Below the pieces are notes generated by a model, which worked only from the letters and a program-made list of their open reading frames with translations, was not told where the DNA came from and did not search any database. Shown here piece by piece: positions 9,076 through 18,037 of a stretch of 64,000 bases of DNA (the stretch's first letter is position 1; the number at the start of each line of letters is the position of its first letter). The DNA comes from Sphingobium fuliginis. GTDB taxonomy: Bacteria; Pseudomonadota; Alphaproteobacteria; Sphingomonadales; Sphingomonadaceae. Location of the stretch: assembly GCF_004152845.1 (NCBI RefSeq), contig NZ_SEON01000009.1, positions 62,001-126,000 on the forward strand, given 5' to 3'. Made by a program: the position numbers and the translations under genes.

Positions 9076-10374
9076 ATGAACGACCTCAATGTCATCGACC
9101 GCTTCCTGGCAGCCTTCATCACCTATATCGACAGCGGGTTCGGCCTGCTCGGCCCCGACGTCGGCTTCCTGACCTCCACGCTCATCGGCATCGACATCAC
9201 GCTCGCCGGCCTGTTCTGGGCCATGGGCGGCGAGGACAATGTCATCGGCCGGTTCGTGCGGAAGATCCTCTACATCGGCGCGTTCGCGTTCATCCTGAAC
9301 AGCTTCGCGACACTCGCCGACATCATCTTCCGCTCCTTCGCCCAGGCGGGTCTCACCGCGGGCGGCGGAAGCCTCAGCGCCGACGACCTGCTGAAGCCCG
9401 GACGTCTTGCCGGTATCGGCTTCCAGGCGGCGTGGCCGCTGCTCGACCAAGCCAGCGAGATGGTCGGCTTCACGACCTTCTTCGACAATTTCCTCTCCAT
9501 CATGATCCTGCTGCTCGCCTGGGCGCTCGTGATCATCGCCTTCTTCATCCTTGCGGTGCAGATGTTCGTGACGATCCTCGAGTTCAAGCTCACCAGCCTG
9601 GCCGGCTTCATCCTCGTGCCGTTCGCTCTGTGGAACCGCACCAGCTTCCTTGCCGAACGCGTGTTGGGGAATGTCGTTTCCTCAGGGATCAAGGTGATGG
9701 TGCTCGCCGTCATCGTGGGCATCGGCTCCAATTTCTTCGCCGAATTCACCGCTGCGCTCCAGGGACAGGAGCCCGACATCGGCCAGGCCATGAGCCTCGT
9801 GCTCGCGTCCCTCGCGCTCTTCGGCCTCGGCATCTTCGGCCCGTCGATTGCCAGCGGCCTCGTCGCCGGCGCCCCCCAGTTGGGTGCAGGGGCTGCGCTT
9901 GGCACGGGCGTAGGTGCTGCGGGCGCCGCCATGATCGGCGGCGGCGCAGCCATTGGCGGCGCGCGGGCTCTTGGAGGCGCAACTCTCGGTGCCGTGCGGG
10001 CAGGAACATCCATGGGCGCTGCTGCCAGCACCGCCTACAGCCTCGGCCGGGAGACTGGCAATCCACCGTCGGTGGGTGCGGGTCTCGCCGGCGTTGCGCG
10101 TGCAGCAGGCAATGCGGCACGAACCCGAATGTCGGACACGCTGGGCCTTGGCGAAGCAGCAAGCAGCGGTCGCGAGGCAGCCTGGAACGCCATCAATGGC
10201 CGCACACCGTCCTCCGGCGGAGCGAGCGCCAGCGAGGCCATGCCCGGCTGGGCGCGCGCGATGCAAAACGAACAGACGAAACGTCACCACCGCCAGGTCG
10301 CCCTTCACGCCCTGCAGCAAGGGGATCGCGGCGGCGCCTCCGCCACACCCGACATCAAGGAAAGGAATGACTGA
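9076..10374 (+). CDS. trbL: P-type conjugative transfer protein TrbL (VirB6-like)
   Basis: A polytopic inner-membrane channel protein with five to six hydrophobic segments between the N-terminus and about residue 270, then a Gly/Ala-rich C-terminal tail, the typical TrbL layout. The start is uncertain. ATG codons at 9019 and 9064 are in frame, but the conserved region begins with MNDLNVIDRFLAAFITYIDS at 9076, giving 432 residues. The 158 bases between trbJ and this start contain no recognisable trbK, the small entry-exclusion gene that often sits here. Confidence 0.9.
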   Translation: MNDLNVIDRFLAAFITYIDSGFGLLGPDVGFLTSTLIGIDITLAGLFWAMGGEDNVIGRFVRKILYIGAFAFILNSFATLADIIFRSFAQAGLTAGGGSLSADDLLKPGRLAGIGFQAAWPLLDQASEMVGFTTFFDNFLSIMILLLAWALVIIAFFILAVQMFVTILEFKLTSLAGFILVPFALWNRTSFLAERVLGNVVSSGIKVMVLAVIVGIGSNFFAEFTAALQGQEPDIGQAMSLVLASLALFGLGIFGPSIASGLVAGAPQLGAGAALGTGVGAAGAAMIGGGAAIGGARALGGATLGAVRAGTSMGAAASTAYSLGRETGNPPSVGAGLAGVARAAGNAARTRMSDTLGLGEAASSGREAAWNAINGRTPSSGGASASEAMPGWARAMQNEQTKRHHRQVALHALQQGDRGGASATPDIKERND

Positions 10375-10377
10375 GCC

Positions 10378-11178
10378 ATGATCTTCAAGCGCAGCGCCCA
10401 GCGCTATGGCCGCACCCCGCCACCCGAAACGCCCTATGCACGAGCGGGCCAGGTCTGGGACGAACGGATCGGGTCGGCGCGCGTCCAGGCCCGAAACTGG
10501 CGCCTGATAGCCTTGGCCAGCCTCGCCCTTGCTGGCGGAACATCGGCCGGGCTCGTCTGGCAATCGGCGCAAAGTCGGCTCGTCCCCTATGTCGTCGAAG
10601 TTGATCGGCTAGGCGAAGCGAGGGCGGTCAATGAGGCGGTCACCGACTATCGCCCAACCGACCCGCAGGTGGCATGGCATCTCGCCCGCTTCATCACCAA
10701 TGTGCGGGGCAGCTCGCTCGATCCGGTCCTGGTGCGGCGCGGCTGGTTCGAAGCCTATGAATTCACCACCCAGCGCGGCGCACAGTTCCTTGGCGACTAT
10801 GCCCGCGCCAATGATCCCTTCTCCCGGATCGGCGAGCGGACTGTCTCGGTCCAGGTGACGAGCGTCGTCCGGGCCTCTGACAGGTCTTTCCAGGTCAAGT
10901 GGACCGAGACTGTCTTCGAGAGAGGCGTGCAGGCTGGGACCAGCCGCTGGACCGCGATCCTGACAATCGTGACCAAGGCGCCCGCCAACGCTGATGTCCT
11001 GCGAAAGAACCCGCTCGGCATCTATGTCGATGCGATCAACTGGAGCCGCGAACTCGACAGCGACGTCCGGCCCGCACCCCTGCGACCGCCTACTCGGCCA
11101 GGCGAGGCCCTCAGTTCGCCATTTCCGCCAGCGCTGGCGGCATCGAACCTCCAGAACAGCCAGGAGATCCAGCCATGA
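10378..11178 (+). CDS. trbF: Conjugal transfer protein TrbF (VirB8-like)
   Basis: A 266-residue bitopic protein. A short cytoplasmic N-terminus is followed by one membrane helix (LIALASLALAGGTSAGLVW) and a periplasmic VirB8-like domain (SRLVPYVVEVDRLGEAR onward). It links the inner-membrane ATPases to the periplasmic core. It starts three bases after trbL and overlaps trbG by four. Confidence 0.93.
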   Translation: MIFKRSAQRYGRTPPPETPYARAGQVWDERIGSARVQARNWRLIALASLALAGGTSAGLVWQSAQSRLVPYVVEVDRLGEARAVNEAVTDYRPTDPQVAWHLARFITNVRGSSLDPVLVRRGWFEAYEFTTQRGAQFLGDYARANDPFSRIGERTVSVQVTSVVRASDRSFQVKWTETVFERGVQAGTSRWTAILTIVTKAPANADVLRKNPLGIYVDAINWSRELDSDVRPAPLRPPTRPGEALSSPFPPALAASNLQNSQEIQP

Positions 11179-12023
11179 AGACCCGCACCCTTCTCCTATC
11201 CGCAATCTTTCTTGTCACCTCACAGGCCGAGGCGCAGACGGGGCCGTCCCCCCTGCGCAGCGTCGCCTCCGCCAACCGTAAGGCGACGGCGCAACCGGTC
11301 GTCCAGGGCTTCGTCAATGCAATCCAGGTCTATCCCTACGATGAGGGCTCGATCTTCCTGGCCTATACAGCACCAGGGTCAGTGACGGATATCGCGCTGC
11401 AGCCAGGCGAGACGCTGGTCGCAGTGGCAAGCGGCGACACGACGCGCTGGGTGATCGGCGACACCACTTCTGGAGGGGGTGGCAATGGCGATGGCGCGTC
11501 CAAGCGAACGCATATCCTCGTAAAGCCCTTCTCGGCAGGCCTTGCGACTAACCTCGTCATAACCACGAGCCGTCGAACCTATCACCTGCGCCTTGCGAGC
11601 ACGGCCGCGACAGCCATGGCCGGCATAAGCTGGACTTATCCACAGGATGATCTCATCGCTTTCAAGAGCAAGGAAGAGGCCGCGCGCGCTGCCGAACCCG
11701 TTGCCGCCGGGCTCGACATCGCCCAGCTTCATTTCGACTATGCGATTTCCGGCGACCGGCCGTCGTGGCGACCGTTGCGCGCCTTTGACGACGGCCGGCA
11801 GACCTATATCGAATTCCCGCCGTCGCTTACCCAGGGCGATGCGCCGCCGCTCTTCGTCCTGGGGGCAGACGGCAAGGCAGAACTCGTCAACTACCGCCTG
11901 CGCGATCGCTACTATGTCGTCGATCGACTGTTCGGCGCGGCGGAACTGAGGTTGGGGCTCAAAAAGCAGGAAGTTGTCCGCATCACCCGCATCGAGAGCA
12001 CAAAGCGCCGGAGGGGCGCATGA
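11175..12023 (+). CDS. trbG: P-type conjugative transfer protein TrbG (VirB9-like)
   Basis: A 282-residue periplasmic/outer-membrane core protein with a signal peptide (LLLSAIFLVTSQAEA). The VirB9/CagX family domain includes the region YPYDEGSIFLAYTAPGSVTD and the C-terminal beta region DDGRQTYIEFPPSL. TrbG pairs with TrbI (VirB10) in the outer-membrane core complex. Four-base overlaps on both sides keep it in the operon. Confidence 0.93.
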   Translation: MKTRTLLLSAIFLVTSQAEAQTGPSPLRSVASANRKATAQPVVQGFVNAIQVYPYDEGSIFLAYTAPGSVTDIALQPGETLVAVASGDTTRWVIGDTTSGGGGNGDGASKRTHILVKPFSAGLATNLVITTSRRTYHLRLASTAATAMAGISWTYPQDDLIAFKSKEEAARAAEPVAAGLDIAQLHFDYAISGDRPSWRPLRAFDDGRQTYIEFPPSLTQGDAPPLFVLGADGKAELVNYRLRDRYYVVDRLFGAAELRLGLKKQEVVRITRIESTKRRRGA

Positions 12024-13213
12024 GTGTGGCCGACACCACGATCCAGCCAGTTCCGCCCCAGGCCAAGGTCGATCCCGAGACCTTGGTCCTGAGAGCGCAA
12101 CCGATGAAAGCGATCCGCTTCCGCCGCGGCGCCATCATAGGCATCGCGGCGTTGGGGTCGGCAAGCCTCATGGGTGTCGCGTGGATGGCCCTTAAGCCCC
12201 AGGTCTTCCGGCAAGTGGCGCAGGAGAGCGAGCTTTCAAAACCATCGACGAACCCCAGCGACGCATTGGCCGGCCTGCCGGCAGGCTATGGGGCTGCTCC
12301 GAGACTAGGTCCACCATTGCCGGGTGATCTCGGGCGACCGATTCTGCGCGCCCAGCAACAGCATCTGGGCGGCGACACACCGGGCGGCAATCGGCCGATT
12401 GCGGACGCCGCAGAAGCTGAGAGGCTAGCAAGACTGGCGGAACTGAAGGCCGCCCGCGAGTCCGAAATCCTTTTCCAGACAAAGGCCGGCGACCATGCCG
12501 CCGAGGTACCGGCGACGCCGATCGCAATGGTTCCGCCGGATCCAACGGCGCCGCAACCCCCACAGGATCGCAAGGTCGCGTTTACGGAACGTCCCAATAC
12601 CGGCAGCGACGTGAACACATCCATGTTGTCACCACCCGCGTCACCCTTCCTCCTGGCTGCCGGCAGCATCATATCCGGCAGCCTGATCACCGGGCTGAAT
12701 TCTGACCTACCCGGGCTCGTGACCGCCCAGGTGACACAGAATGTCTTCGACAGCACAACTGGCCAGATCCTACTCGTGCCGCAGGGCGCTCGCCTGATCG
12801 GGAAATATGACAGCATCGTCGCCTTCGGCCAGCGACGCGCGCTTGTCATCTGGCAACGTCTCATCCTGCCGGACGGCAGTTCGCTCCGCCTCGACAATTT
12901 CCCGGCCGCGGACGCGGCGGGCTATGCGGGGCTGGCGGACAAGGTCGACTTCCATAGCTGGTCGCTGCTCAAGGGCGTCGCGATCACAACACTCCTCGGT
13001 GTTGGATCGGAACTGACCATCAATGGTGAGAGCGACCTTGTCGAGGCGATCCGGGAATCAACGCAGCAGAATGTCTCGCGGGCCGGCGACCAGATTACGT
13101 CGCGCAGCCTCGACATCCAGCCGACGATTACGGTGCGCTCTGGGACACCGGTCCGCCTGCTGGTCAGCCGCGATCTCATCCTCGCGCCTTGGCGCGGGTC
13201 GACAGGAGGATAA
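12020..13213 (+). CDS. trbI: Conjugal transfer protein TrbI (VirB10-like)
   Basis: A 397-residue energy-sensing core protein. A cytoplasmic N-terminus and one membrane helix (GAIIGIAALGSASLMGVAWM) are followed by a proline-rich periplasmic linker. The C-terminal VirB10 beta-barrel domain includes LLAAGSIISGSLITGLNSDL and PQGARLIGKYDS. It is the last secretion-channel gene of the cluster. GGAGG lies at the end of the gene, ahead of the DUF2274 gene. Confidence 0.93.
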   Translation: MSVADTTIQPVPPQAKVDPETLVLRAQPMKAIRFRRGAIIGIAALGSASLMGVAWMALKPQVFRQVAQESELSKPSTNPSDALAGLPAGYGAAPRLGPPLPGDLGRPILRAQQQHLGGDTPGGNRPIADAAEAERLARLAELKAARESEILFQTKAGDHAAEVPATPIAMVPPDPTAPQPPQDRKVAFTERPNTGSDVNTSMLSPPASPFLLAAGSIISGSLITGLNSDLPGLVTAQVTQNVFDSTTGQILLVPQGARLIGKYDSIVAFGQRRALVIWQRLILPDGSSLRLDNFPAADAAGYAGLADKVDFHSWSLLKGVAITTLLGVGSELTINGESDLVEAIRESTQQNVSRAGDQITSRSLDIQPTITVRSGTPVRLLVSRDLILAPWRGSTGG

Positions 13214-13215
13214 GC

Positions 13216-13446
13216 ATGGTGGAGTTGAAATTGGCCAAGCTGCCGGACAGGACACCGGTCAAGCTGGCAATCACCGTTACGCCCGACCTGCTCAATGCGC
13301 TGCGCGATTATGCAGCAATCTACGCGCAGACCTATGGGACCGAGGAACCGGTGGCCGATCTCATCCCAGCGATGCTGACCGCCTTCCTAGAGAGCGACCG
13401 CAATTTTATCCGGGCACGAGAAACTGCGCAGCGAGGACAATCATGA
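13216..13446 (+). CDS. DUF2274 domain protein
   Basis: A 76-residue protein of a family regularly found directly after trbI in ICE-type trb clusters. Its role is unknown. The ATG at 13216 follows AGGAGG at 13204-13209 and the trbI stop by two bases. The internal region VKLAITVTPDLLNALRDYA suggests a small ribbon-helix-helix-like fold, but that is only a guess. Its stop overlaps the next start (ATGA). Confidence 0.82.
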   Translation: MVELKLAKLPDRTPVKLAITVTPDLLNALRDYAAIYAQTYGTEEPVADLIPAMLTAFLESDRNFIRARETAQRGQS

Positions 13447-13628
13447 CGGACGCTTCCGACCAGGGCCTTGCTCCCATCACCGTGCGCGTGGCGATGGCTG
13501 TGCGTCTTACCGGTCTCAGCCGGTCCCGCATCTATGAACTGATCCAGGCTGGCGATATCGAGATCGTGAAGGTCGGAAGAGCGACCTTGGTCCGCTATGA
13601 CAGCCTCCAGCGCTTGACCAGCAGATGA
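13443..13628 (+). CDS. Small helix-turn-helix DNA-binding protein (excisionase/MerR-type fold)
   Basis: A 61-residue protein. VRVAMAVRLTGLSRSRIYEL followed by QAGDIEIVKVGRATLVRYDS is the pattern of the helix_turn_helix domain (family 17) found in excisionases and AlpA-like regulators. It closes the trb operon. In an ICE this could be a recombination directionality factor or a transfer regulator; the sequence does not decide which. Confidence 0.78.
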   Translation: MTDASDQGLAPITVRVAMAVRLTGLSRSRIYELIQAGDIEIVKVGRATLVRYDSLQRLTSR

Positions 13629-13683
13629 AGCATGCACGCTGTCCTCACGCTCGAGCTTGAAACCCACGGACGCTGGAAATTGG

Positions 13684-14562
13684 CTAGCGGTGGCGATCCA
13701 TTGCGGTGACGGTAAGGAAGGCCGGGCTACCATGACCGACATAGACGTCGCTCAGTAGCCAGGCCTCCTCCGCCTCCTTGTCGGCCTCCGCGATCGCCTT
13801 CCACCAGAAGCGCAGGGCCGAATCCCACCGATATCCCCGAGATTTCAGCCGGTCCTTCGCGTCAAAAGGCGCATCGATCGCATTGACACGATAGGTGGGT
13901 TTTTCCGAACAGGCGATGAGCTTGGCGAGGATGGTTTCGCCGTCCAGCAGGCCATGAGCCAGCAGATAGATAAGCGCCAGGATATCGTTTTCTGCCCGAT
14001 GGCCTTCATAGAACCAACCACATTGCGACACGAGGTGTGCAAGGGCTCGGCCATCGAAGCCAAGCTCGAGCCAATCCAGTTCGGCCATGGAGCAGGCCCA
14101 TGGCTTGCCTGCGATCGCAGGCAGGCGCCGGTCGATAAATGGCCTGTCGAACGCCGCATTGTGGGCGACGATGATGTCGGCGGACGAAAGGACCTCGACG
14201 GCTGCCGCCTCGTCTATGACCTGACCAGCAAGGTCATCCGCCGTAAGCCCGGTCAATTTGGTGATCCTGGGGTCGAGCGCGATGCCCGGATCCTCACGCC
14301 AGACCCGAGGCACGCCGACCTGAATCACGCGCCCCAGAGCATCGAACCGAAAACGCTGGACTGCCAGTTCGATAATCCTGTCGGTTTCTCGATCGAGGCC
14401 GGTCGTTTCCACGTCAACCGCAACGCCAATCCTGCTGGGCGCCCGTGGATCAGCATCATGGAAAGCCGTCACAGGCATCAACCGGCGCAGGACCCGATAA
14501 TCAGGATGACTGCTTAGCGCCTCAGCAGCGCGCTCGTGACGACCGTCAGCAGAGAACGTCAT
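13684..14562 (-). CDS. DnaQ-like 3'-5' exonuclease (DEDDh family)
   Basis: A 292-residue protein with the three exonuclease motifs: Exo I AVDVETTGLD, Exo II AHNAAFDRPF and Exo III HRAENDILAL (H-x4-D, the DEDDh subtype). It resembles stand-alone polymerase III epsilon-like exonucleases. Upstream in-frame ATGs exist, but they fall inside the RES toxin gene, so I chose the ATG at 14562, 19 bases after that gene's stop. It may be co-transcribed with the RES/Xre pair. The substrate is unknown; DEDDh exonucleases are common in mobile and defence gene sets. Confidence 0.85.
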   Translation of the reverse strand: MTFSADGRHERAAEALSSHPDYRVLRRLMPVTAFHDADPRAPSRIGVAVDVETTGLDRETDRIIELAVQRFRFDALGRVIQVGVPRVWREDPGIALDPRITKLTGLTADDLAGQVIDEAAAVEVLSSADIIVAHNAAFDRPFIDRRLPAIAGKPWACSMAELDWLELGFDGRALAHLVSQCGWFYEGHRAENDILALIYLLAHGLLDGETILAKLIACSEKPTYRVNAIDAPFDAKDRLKSRGYRWDSALRFWWKAIAEADKEAEEAWLLSDVYVGHGSPAFLTVTAMDRHR

Positions 14563-14581
14563 GATGCCAACGATCCCTTTG

Positions 14582-15301
14582 TCATTCTTCCACCACCCGG
14601 AAAACCGCGCCGCTGCCGGCATCCCTGACCAGATCGACCCGTTTACCGTCCCAATGATAGTCGAGATGCCTGCCCTGGACCGGGCTGGAGGCACAGTCGG
14701 GATAAAAGAGCCCTACACATTCTCCCCCAGCTTGCCGCACGCTCGGATAGGCTATTCCATCAGAACCAGCCTTTCGTAGAGTAGTACCCAGCAACTGGGC
14801 GGCCGCGTAATCATCTGGATCGAGGCAAGCGGCGAACTGATCGTCCTGGCCGCGCAGATCGTGAAGGTCCGCGCAAACTGTCAGGATGATTTCCCGAAAC
14901 TGGGAGGTCCAACCGGGTGATTCAGCCGTGCACGCCATGAACCGCGCATGATGATGGATCGTCTCGAACAGGGCAGTCTCATAGCAATCGGCGATGTAAA
15001 GAACGCCATAGCTCCCATCGGAAAACCGGCTGGGACGGTCGACACTGACATGGGTGAAGGACGCCATCAGATAGGAAGCCCCGTTGCCACCCACCCGTCG
15101 TTCGGGAGGCACAAGGTCGAGATTCCCGATCGCCACTCTAATGCGCGGATTGGTCTTCTGCTCGGCCGACAGCAACAGAGGCCAATCCGCCGGATCGGCA
15201 ATATCCTCGAACAGGTCGATGGGCGGGTAGACACTGCGGATGATCCGCACTGCGCCGTCCCATTCCACTCTGCAAATTGGCGGTTCGTTAGCCAGAGTCA
15301 C
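14582..15301 (-). CDS. RES-domain toxin of a RES/Xre toxin-antitoxin pair
   Basis: A 239-residue RES-family protein. RES toxins such as MbcT and ParT are ADP-ribosyltransferase-like enzymes that deplete NAD+ or modify host proteins. Visible family features are RIIRSVYPP near the N-terminus, the FSDGSYGVLYIADCYETALFE stretch holding the conserved YxA...E pattern, and SDGIAYPSVRQAGGECVGLF near the C-terminus. The start overlaps the antitoxin stop by four bases, the standard arrangement for this family. Confidence 0.88.
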   Translation of the reverse strand: MTLANEPPICRVEWDGAVRIIRSVYPPIDLFEDIADPADWPLLLSAEQKTNPRIRVAIGNLDLVPPERRVGGNGASYLMASFTHVSVDRPSRFSDGSYGVLYIADCYETALFETIHHHARFMACTAESPGWTSQFREIILTVCADLHDLRGQDDQFAACLDPDDYAAAQLLGTTLRKAGSDGIAYPSVRQAGGECVGLFYPDCASSPVQGRHLDYHWDGKRVDLVRDAGSGAVFRVVEE

Positions 15302-15711
15302 CAGCCGCCACGTTCCGCATCAAGATAGCGCCGCACACGCATCAAGTCCGTCAGTTCACCGCCCAGCATGACATCAAGGGCGCTGGCGCCCTCAAAGGCA
15401 GTATTGTTCGCCTTCACCCAGCTATAGCCCCGCTGCGGCTCCTGAAAGATCAGCCGAAGGGCCTTGTGAATACCCATGAGATTGGAGAGGCGCGCGAGAC
15501 CATCGCGAGACATGCGACCTGGCCCCTCGGCCTTCCAACGCCGATAGGTGCGCACAGGCATGTCGGTCAGGATTGCTGCCTGCTCGTCTGTTATACCCCA
15601 TTTCCCGAAAAGGGTCATGGCCGCACGAAACATCGCTGCCCCCTCTTCCTGAGTAACGGGGCTATTCTGGAAGGGCCCAGACGCCGTATCCACCAACTCA
15701 AGCATCGACAT
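15298..15711 (-). CDS. Xre/MbcA/ParS-type antitoxin
   Basis: A 137-residue protein with an N-terminal Xre-like helix-turn-helix region (LFGKWGITDEQAAILTDMP then VRTYRRWKAEGP) and a C-terminal MbcA/ParS/Xre domain (EGASALDVMLGGELTDLMRV), which in characterised pairs blocks the RES toxin active site. GGAG lies upstream of the ATG at 15711; a second ATG at 15705 is possible. A perfect palindrome covers the start codon, consistent with autorepression. Confidence 0.88.
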   Translation of the reverse strand: MSMLELVDTASGPFQNSPVTQEEGAAMFRAAMTLFGKWGITDEQAAILTDMPVRTYRRWKAEGPGRMSRDGLARLSNLMGIHKALRLIFQEPQRGYSWVKANNTAFEGASALDVMLGGELTDLMRVRRYLDAERGGW

Positions 15712-15731
15712 GCCATATCTCCATATGGCAT
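15710..15731 (-). promoter_or_regulatory. Palindromic operator of the RES/Xre pair
   Basis: ATGCCATAT-CTCC-ATATGGCAT is a perfect inverted repeat with 9-bp arms that overlaps the antitoxin start codon. Position and symmetry fit autorepression by the antitoxin-toxin complex. Binding is inferred, not shown. Confidence 0.7.
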
Positions 15732-15732
15732 C

Positions 15733-15760
15733 ATTTAATCAATTTCAGGACATTTGGCAA
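15733..15760 (-). promoter_or_regulatory. Putative sigma-70 promoter of the RES/Xre pair
   Basis: Read on the minus strand, TTGCCA and TTAAAT are separated by 16 bases and lie just upstream of the palindrome and start codon. The match to the consensus is moderate. Confidence 0.45.
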
Positions 15761-15806
15761 TAATGCGTCATGGAGCGTTAGATAACTCTCCGGCCGACAT
15801 CCGTAC

Positions 15807-17792
15807 CTAGCCTGTTGCAAGCCGAACCACGGGTTCTCGATCCAGATTGATGATCGCTAAGTCTTCGAGACCGCAGTCTTTCAGAAAGGCATAAATGGCC
15901 TGGTAAACCGCGGGAGTCCGTGTTGCGTCTTCCTCTGAGCCTTCCGGCACGAAAACAACCATGCCTTGCCGACCGCGGGTCAGCAGCACGCGATAGGCAT
16001 TGGCCACATAAGCTTTGCGCGCTTCGTCATTCACCGCCTGCCATCGCGTGCCTTTGAACTGCATGGCCTGCCATTGATCATCGACGCGTCGATAATTGGC
16101 ATCCCAGCACAAACAGGTCCAATCCAACTCCAGGCCCTGAACGTCGAACTCCGTGGCAGCGTCTTCAAGCGCATCCGACGATCGCACGTCGTAATTTGGT
16201 GCCAAGAACCATTTTGCCGGCTCAATTTTGGCTTTAACGAACACCCCATGCGGTTTGAGACGGGCGGCATTAGACGAGGCGAGCAGGCCTGTCCGTTCAG
16301 CGCCACGGCGTTTGGAACGAAGCCAGCGCCTAGCTTGTTCGAGGTCCCTCGTGACGTAGAGCGGAAAATTTGACAGCGTGCCTTTAACCGCGCGCGCTGA
16401 GGAGGCATCGCCGGCAATCAAATGGCCAACGAAATCAGACAGGCGCTCGGCTCGAAACGACCGTAGCGACGTGGCCAAATGCAACGCGGGCGCCGTTACT
16501 TCTTTAGCCAATGGGCAGGAATGAACGAGGCTGTCGGGGATGTGCGCTTCCCAATGCGGGAAGCTGCGCCCGAGCGCGCGCAGCCATTCCTCAATACCGG
16601 CCTCCCCGGTGTTAATTTCCTGCCCATTACCAACCAGGCAGATAATCGCGCACCAGTCGTCATGGCGATCCATCACCGATAGCAGGAACTCCGGTTCCGA
16701 CATGGAAAAGCCAAGTTGGCCCTTCTTCTGCTGCATGAATTTTGAGGTCTGCTCGACATCCCAAGCCCGTTGCGCCTCGTCAAACACGGCGACTTTTTCC
16801 ACCGGAGCATCTTGAGAGACCAGTGCATCGTCGCGGAAGTGGTGGATGTTTTGGATGAAGGCTGCCGCACGGCGGTCCTCCTGCACCTTGGACGTGCTGG
16901 TACCGACCTCACGTGCCCTTGCTACGGCATCAATGGCCAGCGCCTCGCGTAAAACATCCACCAAGGGCCCGTTGCCTGAAAGGAAGACGGCATGCTCGTC
17001 GCTATGCGCACGCTGGCGCGCTGTAGCGAGATTGAGGCCTGCCAGCGTCTTGCCAGAACCTGGGACGCCGGTGACGAAGCAGATGATCTTCCGCTTATGG
17101 CGCTTCGCTGCCTCGATCGCATTGGACACGTATTCCGCGGTTTTTGTGAGATTTTCAGCTCCTGCTTCAGAGCGAGAGATGTCTTCAACCGCATGTCCGC
17201 GATAGAGCGCCTGTGCCGCCTCTACGATCGTTGGCGTTGGGCGGTAGCGCCCGGCTTCCCACACTGCGGCATCGATCGGTGCACTATGCCAAACATGGCA
17301 TATATGTTGGATGGCTGGCAAAAGACCCGCGGCATTGACGCCCAAAGGTCGCGCGAGCCCATCTTCATCCCATTGCATATGCAGGTCGCCACTGAGCGGC
17401 GCATGGGTGGCGACCAAAATTGGTATGATCGGCAGACCATGGCTGGTCTCGTGGAAATGCTTGAGGTCGAGGCCATAACCATAGACTTGGTCCAAGCTGG
17501 AACGATCAAATTGGCTGGCGCCCAGCTTATATTCGATCACAAACACAATGCCATGGGTCAGCAAAATCAGGTCCGCCCGCCGCCCCACGCGCGGAATCAG
17601 AAATTCCATAAAGGCATGGGCATCGGGCAAGTCCCGCGCCAGTTCGCGCAAATGCTGGATTTGATAATCCCATGCGGCGCGCTGGGTCGGTTCTATCGCA
17701 AACGGTGAGCGCAAGGCCAGACGCCCCAACAACTCCGCATCGCTGAGGGTAATTGCGTCTCGGGCGAGCAAGGAGAGGTAAGCGCGGCTCAT
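15807..17792 (-). CDS. DUF2075 helicase with N-terminal PD-(D/E)XK-like nuclease domain
   Basis: A 661-residue protein. The N-terminal part (LIPRVGRRADLILLT then VFVIEYKLG) has the D...ExK pattern of a PD-(D/E)XK nuclease. The middle and C-terminal parts form a DUF2075-type superfamily 1 helicase, with Walker A (VTGVPGSGKTLAGLN) near residue 240 and Walker B (VAVFDEAQRAW) near 340. LDWTCLCWDANYRR and VLLTRGRQGMVVFVPEG are late helicase motifs. The start at 17792 (MSRAYLSLLARDAITLSDAE) fits the usual beginning of the family; the ATG at 17813 is an alternative, and longer versions run into unlikely sequence. Such fusions occur in defence islands. It probably degrades or remodels foreign DNA. 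Confidence 0.85.
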   Translation of the reverse strand: MSRAYLSLLARDAITLSDAELLGRLALRSPFAIEPTQRAAWDYQIQHLRELARDLPDAHAFMEFLIPRVGRRADLILLTHGIVFVIEYKLGASQFDRSSLDQVYGYGLDLKHFHETSHGLPIIPILVATHAPLSGDLHMQWDEDGLARPLGVNAAGLLPAIQHICHVWHSAPIDAAVWEAGRYRPTPTIVEAAQALYRGHAVEDISRSEAGAENLTKTAEYVSNAIEAAKRHKRKIICFVTGVPGSGKTLAGLNLATARQRAHSDEHAVFLSGNGPLVDVLREALAIDAVARAREVGTSTSKVQEDRRAAAFIQNIHHFRDDALVSQDAPVEKVAVFDEAQRAWDVEQTSKFMQQKKGQLGFSMSEPEFLLSVMDRHDDWCAIICLVGNGQEINTGEAGIEEWLRALGRSFPHWEAHIPDSLVHSCPLAKEVTAPALHLATSLRSFRAERLSDFVGHLIAGDASSARAVKGTLSNFPLYVTRDLEQARRWLRSKRRGAERTGLLASSNAARLKPHGVFVKAKIEPAKWFLAPNYDVRSSDALEDAATEFDVQGLELDWTCLCWDANYRRVDDQWQAMQFKGTRWQAVNDEARKAYVANAYRVLLTRGRQGMVVFVPEGSEEDATRTPAVYQAIYAFLKDCGLEDLAIINLDREPVVRLATG

Positions 17793-18037
17793 GGGCTTGT
17801 CCTGACGAGGCATGAGAAGGATGGCAAGCACCCCATGCACAACCCCGCCCGACGGATACGTGTGCTGGCAACCACACGTGCGCCTGGATTGGCCGACCGC
17901 TGACCGGCGGCTTTGAGAATGAAGCACGGGATAGCTGCCTTTCGGGCCGCTTGGCAGAACACGGAATCGAATCAGTTTGATCGCGAACGAAATTTCGGCC
18001 AGTTTTCTCGGCAGTGCGAACAGGGAAGGAGCGGACG

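Noticed and set aside
8865..10370. A 501-codon frame overlapping trbL
   Set aside because: Arg/His/Pro-rich composition and no membrane segments; the other frame gives TrbL.
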